A model generated the notes under the pieces. That model was not told the DNA's origin. It did not search any database and saw only the letters and a program-made list of their open reading frames with translations. From Clostridia bacterium (GTDB lineage Bacteria; Bacillota; Clostridia; Oscillospirales; Acutalibacteraceae), in assembly GCA_017613735.1 (NCBI GenBank), contig JAGADF010000008.1:1-64000 (forward strand): a stretch of 64,000 nucleotides of DNA, written 5' to 3'. Shown piece after piece: positions 32,825 to 40,339 of this stretch. The position numbers and the translations under genes were made by a program. Positions within the stretch are counted from its first letter, which is position 1. Each line of letters opens with the position of its first letter.

Positions 32825-32848
32825 CGGGAAGGGGTAATCCCCTCCCCG
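32825..32848 (-). terminator. intrinsic terminator/attenuator between isomerase and flavoprotein genes
   Basis: CGGGAAGGGG (32825-32834) pairs with CCCCTCCCCG (32839-32848) with one mismatch around TAAT. The minus strand continues TTTTTTCG. Only 35 bases separate it from the next ATG, leaving little room for a full promoter, so downstream expression probably relies on read-through. Confidence 0.8.
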
Positions 32849-32864
32849 AATTTAACAAGAACGA

Positions 32865-34253
32865 TTAAAAGAAGCGGTCAATAAGCTCCTTGGAATACTC
32901 GGCGGTTTCGTCCATATCGCCGAAGGACATAATCTCACCTGCATAATAGGTGTCATACTTGCCCTGCATAGCTTCAACCTTATCGTACCAGCCAGCCGCA
33001 TAGTCCTCAGAGAAAACATGCGGGAAGTAGTAAACGCTCCACTCATTTACAACGTTTGAAGCGGGGTTGTGCATCGTCTTAAGGTCCTCAAGAACCATTT
33101 CCTTACACTTGTCGTAGGGAATTTCTTCGCTGTCCTTATGCTTACGAAGAGCATAGGTGGTGATAACCTGGTCCTTTGTATCCTTCCAGCGGCGATAATA
33201 AACCATAAGGTGACCGAGAGTCTGAGGAGTCATATTGTCGAAAACATAGTAAGAGATTTCGGGATGGTCCTCGGGCTTTGTCTCAACTGCGAGAACGTCG
33301 TAACGCTCGTAGTCAATCTTAGAGAAGAGCTCCTGCTCGTCATCGCGGGTGTCGAAATAATCGACCATGCCGATCTGACCGTCGTCGCGCTTATTGGGAA
33401 TGTAAAGCGGAGCGGTGACAATAATCTTGTCATACTCTTCAACTTCGCCGTTTACGGTGACATAAACCTTGCCGTCCTTACGCTCAACCTTTTCAATAGT
33501 CGAGTTAAGTCTTGCGGGGTTCTTAAGGTGGTCGTTAAGCTGTTCCCAGATATACTGAGTGCCGTTTTTCCAGGTCCAGAGATTAATCTTTACGAAATTC
33601 ATACAGGTCTGGAAATCAAGATACTTAAGTACATAAGCAGCCGGGATTTCATCAAAATAGCCGTAACCGAAGGAAGTGAACGGCCCGATCCAGATATCCT
33701 GAGTGAGTTCAACACCGTTGAGCTTGCACCAGTCTTTAAAGGGCATGCACAAATCCTTGAGGTTGGGGTTAACGCCGCTTACGGGCTCACGCTTTGCGTT
33801 CTGCTGTGAGAAGCCGTCGTATCTTCCCTCGGCAACGCCGCGGTGACCGTTTACGTCATAGCCCTTATATTTTGTTTCAAGAATCTCACCGAGCTTCTTG
33901 ACCTGCTTTTTCATCTTAAGAAGACGCGGGATTTTTGTAATGTTCTTTTTCGGCTCAAAGGGCTCGATAACATTACCCTGACCGTCCTTATAGTTACGGT
34001 TGAGCTGGGGGCCGTCGTGAGTGATTCCGCAGAATTCCTCAACATCGTGAACAGCGTAGTATGAAGGAACGCCCATAATAGCGCCCATCTCATAACGTCT
34101 GCCGTTATAAGTCGGTGACCAGCACTTGCCGCCTACGCGGTCAAGTCTTTCGAGAATAGTGTAGTTTTCATAACCCTTCTTCTCGAGATACATACCTGCG
34201 GAAAGACCTGCGGGGCCGCCGCCGATAATACAAATGCGAATGTCTTTTTCCAT
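32865..34253 (-). CDS. FAD-dependent polyenoic fatty acid isomerase (linoleate isomerase, PAI-like)
   Basis: The 462-residue flavoprotein closely resembles, as I recall its sequence, the Propionibacterium (Cutibacterium) acnes polyenoic fatty acid isomerase. That enzyme converts linoleate to trans-10,cis-12 conjugated linoleate by flavin hydride transfer. Shared stretches include the FAD motif IIGGGPAGLSAGMYLE (9-24), GRRYEMGAIMGVPSY (51-65), PFTSFGYGYFDEIPAAYVLK, LWTWKNGTQ, LGHLMVYYRRW, YYFPHVFSEDY and YYAGEIMSFG. An arginine at 86 matches the position I recall for the substrate-carboxylate Arg, and the conserved FGYG aromatic region is kept. The protein is longer than PAI by an insertion near 100-155. 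It acts on free fatty acids in the cytosol or at the membrane. It has its own promoter with an operator-like repeat. Family is confident; the exact product isomer is not known. Confidence 0.85.
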   Translation of the reverse strand: MEKDIRICIIGGGPAGLSAGMYLEKKGYENYTILERLDRVGGKCWSPTYNGRRYEMGAIMGVPSYYAVHDVEEFCGITHDGPQLNRNYKDGQGNVIEPFEPKKNITKIPRLLKMKKQVKKLGEILETKYKGYDVNGHRGVAEGRYDGFSQQNAKREPVSGVNPNLKDLCMPFKDWCKLNGVELTQDIWIGPFTSFGYGYFDEIPAAYVLKYLDFQTCMNFVKINLWTWKNGTQYIWEQLNDHLKNPARLNSTIEKVERKDGKVYVTVNGEVEEYDKIIVTAPLYIPNKRDDGQIGMVDYFDTRDDEQELFSKIDYERYDVLAVETKPEDHPEISYYVFDNMTPQTLGHLMVYYRRWKDTKDQVITTYALRKHKDSEEIPYDKCKEMVLEDLKTMHNPASNVVNEWSVYYFPHVFSEDYAAGWYDKVEAMQGKYDTYYAGEIMSFGDMDETAEYSKELIDRFF

Positions 34254-34283
34254 TTCTATTCCTCCATAAATAGATTGATAAAA

Positions 34284-34302
34284 ATATCACGACGATATTA
34301 TA
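34284..34302 (-). promoter_or_regulatory. isomerase promoter -10 with overlapping inverted repeat
   Basis: Minus-strand TATAAT (34302-34297) overlaps a perfect 15-bp inverted repeat, ATATC-ACGAC-GATAT (34284-34298), lying between -10 and about +5. This is the placement expected for a repressor operator. The -35 is poor. The regulator is unknown. Confidence 0.5.
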
Positions 34303-34393
34303 CATTATTTTTAAACAAAGTGCACTACTGGTTTATAAAATGTTTATTTTTTTTATTATTTTTGAAAAAAATCTACCATAACGCTGTTATTTA

Positions 34394-34402
34394 TGTTAAA
34401 AT
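34394..34402 (+). promoter_or_regulatory. extended -10 promoter of the acyl ligase operon
   Basis: TG-T-TAAAAT (34394-34402) lies 27 bases before the acyl ligase ATG. TTGAAA at 34362-34367 is slightly too far upstream for this -10; with TGTTAT (34385-34390) it would give a second choice at 17-base spacing. Confidence 0.45.
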
Positions 34403-34429
34403 ATAAAAAAAGCTTTCGGGAGGAATAAT

Positions 34430-35806
34430 ATGCGTTTCAATTCCTTTTACGAATTAATTGAACACTACGCGGATGAAAACGACCTTCACCCCGCCCTGAT
34501 TTTTGATAAAAACGGCGTTAAAAGTCAGATGAGCTATTATGAGTTGCTGAAGGCCGTTGAAACAAAAACAGACGAGCTTGAAAAAGACGGAAAAACCTGT
34601 CTTGGCATTTTCTGTTCGCCGACGGTTGAGTGCATAGTCACTGTTTTCGCTGCGGTCAGAGCAAAAAAGCAGGTAGTTCTGCTTGACGATTCGCTTTCGG
34701 ACGAAACTATACAGAAACAGATTGCTTCTTCCGATATTGACAGTCTGTGGAGCGCGGACGAAACCGCGGACGACTTTACGGACTTTCTCACCGCGGGAGT
34801 TGAAAAGGACGCGGGAAGAATTCTCTTTTTTACCTCCGGCACGACAAGTATGTCGAAGGTTGTTGTGCTTAACGAAAAATCGCTTTGTTCAAGCGCGTAT
34901 AACGGCTCGGCGATTCTTCCGCTCGAAAGAGACGATATTCTTCTGTGTCTGCTTCCCCTCTCACACGTTTTCGGCTTTGTATGCTCTCTTCTCTGGGGAC
35001 TTTCCTGCGGGAGCAGCGTAGCGCTCAGCAGAGGCGCAAGAAGCATAATGACTGATTTCGCATATTTTACTCCGACTGCGGTTTCGCTCGTTCCGATGCT
35101 TCTCGGTTTCTTTATGAAATGCAAGATTTTCAACGAAGAATTAAAGCTGATTCTCATAGGCGCGGGCGACTGCCCCGAAATGGTTCTCAACGCCGCCAAA
35201 AGGCTTGGTAAAAAAGTATGTTTCGGCTACGGACTTACGGAAACGAGTTCGGGCGTCGCGTTAAGCGTTTCGGGTGATTCAAGGGCTATGGAAATATGTC
35301 CGGACGACAGTATAAAAATCGCTTCCGACGGCGAAATTCTCATACACGCGCCAACATGCATTATGGAAGGTTATTACAAAGATACAGAGAGTACGCAGGA
35401 AGCAATCAAGGACGGTTATCTTCATTCGGGCGACCTCGGCTATCTCGACAGTAACGGCAGGCTCCATATCACGGGCAGAAAGAAGGAAATGCTCGTTCTT
35501 CCGAGCGGCACTAAGATTTTCCTTCCCGAATACGAAGCGGCTTTGTCTCGCGCGCTCGGCAACAGCGAGCTCGCGGTAATTCTTCTTAACGAAAGACCGG
35601 TTCTCGTTATTAACGAAAAAGAGGAAGCGCGGGAAAGAGCTCTCGAAATAATCAAGGAAGAAATGAAAAAGCACCCGAGAGCCAATCAGGTGGCGGATGT
35701 TATTTTCACTGAAAATAAACTACCCAGAACCGCGACAGGAAAAATAAAGCGCTGGGAAATCCAGAAAACGGAGGAAGAAAAAAATGGCAAAAATGACAAG
35801 GGATGA
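34430..35806 (+). CDS. adenylate-forming acyl ligase (acyl-ACP/acyl-CoA synthetase)
   Basis: The 458-residue enzyme activates a carboxylic acid with ATP and transfers it to a thiol. Motifs are the P-loop FFTSGTTSMSKVV, GYGLTE, SGDLGYLDSNGRLHITGRKKE (partly quoted: SGDLGYL and TGRKKE) and the C-terminal catalytic lysine in LPRTATGKIKR. It is shorter than most fatty acyl-CoA ligases. Its gene overlaps a free-standing ACP gene by 23 bases and is followed by an acyl-ACP thioesterase, so the acceptor is probably that ACP and the substrate a fatty acid. It is divergent from the isomerase gene. GGGAGG precedes the ATG. The acyl chain is not predictable by eye. Confidence 0.83.
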   Translation: MRFNSFYELIEHYADENDLHPALIFDKNGVKSQMSYYELLKAVETKTDELEKDGKTCLGIFCSPTVECIVTVFAAVRAKKQVVLLDDSLSDETIQKQIASSDIDSLWSADETADDFTDFLTAGVEKDAGRILFFTSGTTSMSKVVVLNEKSLCSSAYNGSAILPLERDDILLCLLPLSHVFGFVCSLLWGLSCGSSVALSRGARSIMTDFAYFTPTAVSLVPMLLGFFMKCKIFNEELKLILIGAGDCPEMVLNAAKRLGKKVCFGYGLTETSSGVALSVSGDSRAMEICPDDSIKIASDGEILIHAPTCIMEGYYKDTESTQEAIKDGYLHSGDLGYLDSNGRLHITGRKKEMLVLPSGTKIFLPEYEAALSRALGNSELAVILLNERPVLVINEKEEARERALEIIKEEMKKHPRANQVADVIFTENKLPRTATGKIKRWEIQKTEEEKNGKNDKG

Positions 35807-36035
35807 GTTACTCAGGGAAATTGTTGAGGTTGTTTATGAGTGCGCTCCCGAGCTTGAGGGCGTTGAGCTTAAAGAGGAAACCGTTATCAATACCGATACG
35901 GGTATAGATTCAATGGGTCTTACTCTTATTATCTGCCGCCTTGAAGCAAATCTCGGCGTTAATATTCCGCAAAGACAGTGGAAAAAGCTTTTCACACTCG
36001 GCGACGTTGTCGACGCGTTCTATTCAAGACTTTGA
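35784..36035 (+). CDS. acyl carrier protein
   Basis: The 83-residue acidic helical protein has the 4'-phosphopantetheine attachment Ser43 in GIDSMGLT, a DSL-type variant. The four-helix ACP pattern continues to DVVDAFYSRL. GGAGGAAG in the end of the ligase gene serves as its ribosome site. Because it is encoded between a ligase and a thioesterase and not with fab genes, it is probably a dedicated carrier rather than the housekeeping AcpP. Confidence 0.87.
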   Translation: MAKMTRDELLREIVEVVYECAPELEGVELKEETVINTDTGIDSMGLTLIICRLEANLGVNIPQRQWKKLFTLGDVVDAFYSRL

Positions 36036-36037
36036 TT

Positions 36038-36751
36038 ATGAGCATTTACGAAAAAGAGTATAAAATACAAAGCTCGGATGTCGATATGTTCCGCAGGCTT
36101 CGCATTTCAAAGCTGTTTGAATTTATGCAGGAAGCCGCCATTCACCATACGGAAGAGCTCGGCGCAGGCAGAGAAAAAACCCTCGACAGAGGGTTTTTAT
36201 GGGTTGTTACAATGCAGCACGCCGAAATAAAACGCCTGCCCGAATACGACGAAGAGATAAAACTTATTTCCCGGCCGGGAAAGACAATGCACGTTATGTT
36301 TCCGAGGTATTATTCGGTCGTTGATTCGGACGAAAATGAAATTGTCAGGGGCAGCGCGCTGTGGATGCTTATGGATATGAATAACCGTAAAATGATTTTC
36401 CCCGAAGCCGAAGGAATAAGCATAGAAGGCTCGGTAACAGGCAACGAATACGAACTGCCCAAAGCCATAAAGCCGGAGGAAACCGACGAAAGCTATTCGC
36501 TTAAAGTCCCTTACAGCTTTACGGATATTAACGGGCATCTCACGAATACAAAGTATTTCGATATCGCCGAGGACATTACGCTTAACGCGTCTGAAAACCG
36601 CCCGCCGAAGTACGTTTCGGTCGAGTATTCGGGTGAAGCGAGATTCGGTGAAAAGCTCGATATTCAATTCCGTCAGAGCGAAAACGAAATCTATCTTTTC
36701 GGCACGAAGGACGAGGGCAAAAAGGTTTTCAAACTGAAAATGATATATTGA
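36038..36751 (+). CDS. acyl-ACP thioesterase (FatA/FatB family)
   Basis: The 237-residue double-hotdog protein hydrolyses acyl-ACP to free fatty acid. The first hotdog starts YKIQSSDVDMFRRLRISKLF, with MQEAAIHHTEELG at 32-44. The second has VPYSFTDINGHLTNTKYFD, containing the Asp/Asn/His set typical of bacterial FatA-like enzymes. The start at 36038 lies two bases after the ACP stop; an in-frame start 20 codons earlier lies inside the ACP gene and is rejected. With the ligase and ACP it forms a load-carry-release set for fatty acids. A terminator follows directly. Confidence 0.86.
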   Translation: MSIYEKEYKIQSSDVDMFRRLRISKLFEFMQEAAIHHTEELGAGREKTLDRGFLWVVTMQHAEIKRLPEYDEEIKLISRPGKTMHVMFPRYYSVVDSDENEIVRGSALWMLMDMNNRKMIFPEAEGISIEGSVTGNEYELPKAIKPEETDESYSLKVPYSFTDINGHLTNTKYFDIAEDITLNASENRPPKYVSVEYSGEARFGEKLDIQFRQSENEIYLFGTKDEGKKVFKLKMIY

Positions 36752-36765
36752 ACCTGATAATCAGC

Positions 36766-36793
36766 AAAACGCCTTTTTAAAAAAAGGCGTTTT
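36766..36793. terminator. bidirectional intrinsic terminator
   Basis: AAAACGCC (36766-36773) pairs with GGCGTTTT (36786-36793) around an A/T-rich interior. T runs follow in both directions. It serves the thioesterase operon (+) and the small ORF of the spoVA operon (-), whose stop codon overlaps it. Confidence 0.85.
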
Positions 36794-36944
36794 ATTTTTC
36801 TAATAGTTTTTGGGTTAAGGTTTTACCCTTAAGGACACTAAAGACTATTATCACAACCGTCAGTAATGCCCTGATAATATTTATTATTCTTATTGATTTT
36901 GTCGCGATATTTATGAATTTCAAATCCCTTAATATTTCGTTCAT
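36792..36944 (-). CDS. 50-residue single-span membrane protein at the end of the spoVA operon
   Basis: This short frame starts with an ATG that overlaps the spoVAD stop codon (ATGA) and has GGGGAGAG five bases upstream. Its stop lies at the operon terminator. The product (MNEILRDLKFINIATKS...) has a basic amphipathic N terminus, one hydrophobic helix at about 23-38 (IRALLTVVIIVFSVL) and a basic tail. I know no family for it. It occupies the place where spoVAE normally lies. Coupling, ribosome site and terminator position argue that it is real. Confidence 0.7.
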   Translation of the reverse strand: MNEILRDLKFINIATKSIRIINIIRALLTVVIIVFSVLKGKTLTQKLLEK

Positions 36945-37966
36945 TCTCTCTCCCCGCCTGTCAGTAAAACCGCGTGCGCAATTGACGGAATTGTTTCGCC
37001 CTGAAGTGTCGAAGTCGCCGAAAGAAGCGCGCCGGTTGCGACAAAAAGCACCTTGCCCAGCTTTCCGTTTTTAAGATTGTTCATAACATGGGTATTTACT
37101 ACGCTCGCGCTGCAGCCGCAACCCGAACCGCCCGCGTGGACGTCCTGATTTTCCATATCGTAAATAAGAAGTCCGCAGTCGTTATGAACAGACGAAATAT
37201 CAACTCCGAAATCCTTTTCGGTCAGTTCCTTAAGAAGCGCGGAACCGACCTTGCCGAGGTCGCCCGTTAATATCAGGTCGTAATCCTCGGGCTTTGTGTT
37301 CGTGTCGGAAAGAAAATCCGAAATTGTCTGAGCCGCCGCAGGAGCCATCGCCGCGCCCATATTATTAGCGTCCTTTATACCCAAATCCCTTATTTTACCT
37401 ATAAGCACCGCGCTGACGCACGGTGTGTTTTTTACGTGAGACGAAATAACGCTCGCGCCCGCCGCGGTTGCCGTATGCTGAGCCGTCGGGGTACGCTGAC
37501 CGCCGTATTCAAGCGGCAGACGGAACTGTCTTTCGGCAGAGCAGAAATGAGATGAGGTCGAAGCGACGGCGCAATTCGCCGCGCCGCTGTCAACAAAAAT
37601 CGAAGCGAGGGAAAGCGTAAGAGCCATTGTCGAGCACGCGCCGTAAACTCCGACATAGGGAATGTTCATATTTCTTATTCCGAAGGTGCTTCCCGTGCAC
37701 TGATTGAGCAAATCGCCCGCGAAGATATAATCGACGTCGCTTTTGCTTTTGCCCGCCTTTGACAGAGCGCGCTCAACCGCCTCCTTGTGAATAAGGCTTT
37801 CGGCTTTTTCAAAGCTCGACTGTCCCGCCTCGTCATCGTCAAAAAGGTAGTCGAATTCCTCGCTGAGAGGTCCCTCTCCCTCAGTTATTCCGCCGACACC
37901 CGCAAAACCGATTACGGACGGATTCGAAGTCAGAAGCAACGTGTTTTTTCCTATTCTTTCGGGCAT
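36941..37966 (-). CDS. spoVAD: stage V sporulation protein AD
   Basis: SpoVAD is part of the SpoVA channel that moves dipicolinic acid into the developing spore and out at germination; it binds DPA. The 341-residue protein has the thiolase-like fold of the family, with YVGVYGACSTMALTLSLAS and NDCGLLIYDMENQDVHAGGSGCGCSA partly visible as conserved blocks (for example VHAGGSGCGCSA). It starts eight bases after the spoVAC stop and is co-translated with the small ORF downstream. Expected to be made in the forespore. Confidence 0.94.
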   Translation of the reverse strand: MPERIGKNTLLLTSNPSVIGFAGVGGITEGEGPLSEEFDYLFDDDEAGQSSFEKAESLIHKEAVERALSKAGKSKSDVDYIFAGDLLNQCTGSTFGIRNMNIPYVGVYGACSTMALTLSLASIFVDSGAANCAVASTSSHFCSAERQFRLPLEYGGQRTPTAQHTATAAGASVISSHVKNTPCVSAVLIGKIRDLGIKDANNMGAAMAPAAAQTISDFLSDTNTKPEDYDLILTGDLGKVGSALLKELTEKDFGVDISSVHNDCGLLIYDMENQDVHAGGSGCGCSASVVNTHVMNNLKNGKLGKVLFVATGALLSATSTLQGETIPSIAHAVLLTGGERE

Positions 37967-37974
37967 AAGACACC

Positions 37975-38418
37975 TCAGTACAGTTTAAAAATATAAGCGA
38001 TAATTCCGTATACAAACGCTGCCGAGCATCCGTAGGCAATAACGGGACCGGCTATTGTAAAAAGCTTTGAGCCGGTGCCTAAAATCCTGCCCTCGGACTG
38101 AAATTCCATAGCGGGAGACACCATTGCATTCGCAAAACCGGTAATCGGGACTATTGTTCCCGCGCCCGCGTGCTTTGCAATTTTCGGGAAAACCGCAAGT
38201 CCCGTAAGGACTGCCGTTATGGCAATCAAAGTCATTGAAGTCAACGTTTTCGCGGTATCCTTTTCAATCGGCAGGAGCGAATACAGCTCGGTAAACGCCT
38301 GACCGATACAGCAGACTGCGCCGCCGATTAAAAACGCCTTTATACAGTCGGGAATAAGCGGCGAATCCGGAGAAGCCTTTTTCGCCATTTTGCCGTATTC
38401 CTTGCCCGTTGTCGCCAA
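37975..38418 (-). CDS. spoVAC: stage V sporulation protein AC
   Basis: The 147-residue membrane protein is the channel-forming SpoVA component, with mechanosensitive behaviour in Bacillus. Family blocks are FLIGGAVCCIGQAF, AGAGTIVPITGFANAM and IAGPVIAYG, with about five membrane segments. I start at a TTG at 38418, which has GAGGAG eight bases upstream; a GTG three codons earlier overlaps that site. spoVAB and other early spoVA genes are absent, as is usual in Clostridia, which keep C-D-E. No clear sigma-G promoter could be pinned in the 94 bp shared with the divergent ABC gene. Confidence 0.9.
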   Translation of the reverse strand: MATTGKEYGKMAKKASPDSPLIPDCIKAFLIGGAVCCIGQAFTELYSLLPIEKDTAKTLTSMTLIAITAVLTGLAVFPKIAKHAGAGTIVPITGFANAMVSPAMEFQSEGRILGTGSKLFTIAGPVIAYGCSAAFVYGIIAYIFKLY

Positions 38419-38467
38419 TGCAATCACTCCTCAAATCTATAATTAACCAAAATTCACACTTTATTCA

Positions 38468-38496
38468 TTGACTATATTCATATTTTGTTTTAGAAT
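38468..38496 (+). promoter_or_regulatory. promoter of the orphan ABC ATPase gene
   Basis: Plus-strand TTGACT (38468-38473), 17 bases, TAGAAT (38491-38496). The leader would be short, about 10 bases, with AAAGGTGA before the ATG. Confidence 0.6.
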
Positions 38497-38512
38497 AAAA
38501 AAGGTGATTGAA

Positions 38513-39199
38513 ATGGCGCTTATTGAAATAAAAGATATGTATAAAATCTATAACCCCGGCGAAAATGAGGTCAGGGCTATAGACGGCATTTCTCTTGAAA
38601 TCGAAAAAGGCGAATTCGTCGCTATTGTCGGGCATTCGGGAAGCGGTAAAAGTACGCTTATGAATATGCTCGGGCTGCTTGACATTCCTACAAGCGGAAC
38701 CTATATTCTTGACGGCGACGACGTTTCGTTTCTTACCGACGACGAACAGTCGGAAATCAGGAATAAACAAATCGGCTTTATCTTTCAGGGCTTTAACCTT
38801 ATTCCGAGCCTTACTGCAAAGGGCAACGTCGAGCTTCCGCTTATATACAGAGGCGTAAAGAAGGACGAACGCGAGCAGCTTTCGTCAGAGGCGTTAAAGC
38901 GCGTCGGTCTTGAAAAAAGAATGAATCACCTGCCCTCGCAGATGTCGGGCGGTCAGCAGCAGAGAGTCGCCATAGCGCGTGCCGTTGCGGCGAAACCGCC
39001 GATTATTCTTGCCGACGAGCCTACGGGCAACCTCGACAGCCGTTCGGGCGAAGAGGTTATGAAAATTCTTCACGAACTCAACGACGAGGGAAGAACGGTT
39101 ATTCTTATCACCCACGATAACGATATCGCGGACAATCCGCTGACAAAAAGAGTTATAAGAATCCACGACGGAAAGATAATTGACGATACAAGAAAGTGA
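38513..39199 (+). CDS. ABC transporter ATP-binding protein (MacB/LolD type), orphan
   Basis: The 228-residue ATPase has Walker [10 protein letters not shown] near 39-47, the Q-loop [10 protein letters not shown], the signature MSGGQQQR, and Walker [12 protein letters not shown] with switch His in ITHD. Such ATPases energise mechanotransmission-type FtsX-like permeases for peptides, lipoproteins or antibiotics. No permease gene is next to it: the following gene converges and its stop codon directly abuts this one (39199/39200). It must pair with a permease encoded elsewhere or have lost it. The ATG at 38513 is chosen from AAAGGTGA; an in-frame start 15 codons earlier lies in the promoter. Confidence 0.88.
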   Translation: MALIEIKDMYKIYNPGENEVRAIDGISLEIEKGEFVAIVGHSGSGKSTLMNMLGLLDIPTSGTYILDGDDVSFLTDDEQSEIRNKQIGFIFQGFNLIPSLTAKGNVELPLIYRGVKKDEREQLSSEALKRVGLEKRMNHLPSQMSGGQQQRVAIARAVAAKPPIILADEPTGNLDSRSGEEVMKILHELNDEGRTVILITHDNDIADNPLTKRVIRIHDGKIIDDTRK

Positions 39200-40339
39200 T
39201 TAAAACGCGCTTTCGTTACTCTCCTGACCTATTCTTCTTATACTTACGTCAACATTCACGTTAAAACCGGCTGACGACAGAGCCTGTCGCCAGTCGTTTT
39301 CTTTTTGTCTGTATTGCTTTTTGTCCTTGAGAAGCAGAACTCTGCCAAGGCGCATACAGTCGTTGCCGTTTCTGCTCATCCGGTAAAGAAACGAGCTCAT
39401 CTTCCTTTCAAGCTCCTTTTCGAGCAGGTTTTCGAGCTCTTTGAGCATTCCGCCGTCAAGAACGGAGTCTTTTTTATCGGAAAATTCAACGCAGTCGAAT
39501 ACGCATTTTATTTTTACATTGAAAACCGTTTCGTCTTTTATAGCCTTTGATACATCCGTTCTGCACCTCGTTTTATAAAAATCGAACGAGGCGTTGCCGT
39601 CAAACGAATCAAGCGTATAGGTGCCGTATTTCGTTCTGTTCAGGAAAAGCATCAAAAGCTGGGTATCGCTTTCGCCTATTATTTGTTTACCCCTGTCCGA
39701 ATCAAGAACAGCCGTCCCCGAAACACTTACGGCTTTTTCCTTATCTTTTTCATCAAGTGAAACGACGGGCAGAAACGCCGAAGTCGTTTTTTCGCGGTAC
39801 ATTTTTATAAGCTCGTAAATATGAACATTAACCGTATCGCCCCCGAACTGTGACGCGCCGACCGCATTTTCAATTTCAACCGACGGCACGCTCTGGGAAT
39901 CATCGGTATTTTTCAGAAAATCGCCTGCCCTGCCGTCGCAAACCGCAACATAAAGGCTCGCGCGGCAGCTCGAATCGCGTGAGAAAAAGTCGATTACATT
40001 TTTTATTCCGTTTTCGGCAAGCTCTTTTCCGAGAAGAATAATCCTTGTGTGGGTATAAAGCGGCTCTTTACCGGAAAACGAATTGAGCTTTGAAAGAGCG
40101 GACGCTACGGTTTTTCCTTTAAGGACATAATTCTTTACAAGCTTGTCGGGAACCTTGGCTCCGCCTATGCCAGCATAGGTGTCCGTATTAAGAGCCTGAA
40201 CGGTGACCTCGACTTCGTTTTCGGAAACGTAATCAATGCCAACGCCCTGAACAATAAGCCTTTCGTTTATATCAAAGGTTCTTGAGCAGCCCGAAAACAG
40301 AAAGACGAAAGCAATAACCGGAATCAACAGTCTTTTCAT
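39200..40339 (-). CDS. gerC: spore germination lipoprotein, Ger(x)C family
   Basis: The 379-residue lipoprotein is the C subunit of a nutrient germinant receptor. The lipobox FLFSGC puts the lipid-attached Cys at 18. The N-terminal domain shows VQGVGIDY, and the C-terminal domain (about 220-370) is the GerAC fold. It starts four bases inside the end of gerB (ATGA) and closes the gerA-gerB-gerC operon. Its stop directly abuts the stop of the convergent ABC gene, with no terminator between them. The germinant is unknown. Confidence 0.9.
   Translation of the reverse strand: MKRLLIPVIAFVFLFSGCSRTFDINERLIVQGVGIDYVSENEVEVTVQALNTDTYAGIGGAKVPDKLVKNYVLKGKTVASALSKLNSFSGKEPLYTHTRIILLGKELAENGIKNVIDFFSRDSSCRASLYVAVCDGRAGDFLKNTDDSQSVPSVEIENAVGASQFGGDTVNVHIYELIKMYREKTTSAFLPVVSLDEKDKEKAVSVSGTAVLDSDRGKQIIGESDTQLLMLFLNRTKYGTYTLDSFDGNASFDFYKTRCRTDVSKAIKDETVFNVKIKCVFDCVEFSDKKDSVLDGGMLKELENLLEKELERKMSSFLYRMSRNGNDCMRLGRVLLLKDKKQYRQKENDWRQALSSAGFNVNVDVSIRRIGQESNESAF

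Noticed and set aside
38428-38512. sigma-G promoter for spoVAC
   Set aside because: Sequences such as TGAATA are present but no -10 of the right form and spacing could be fixed.
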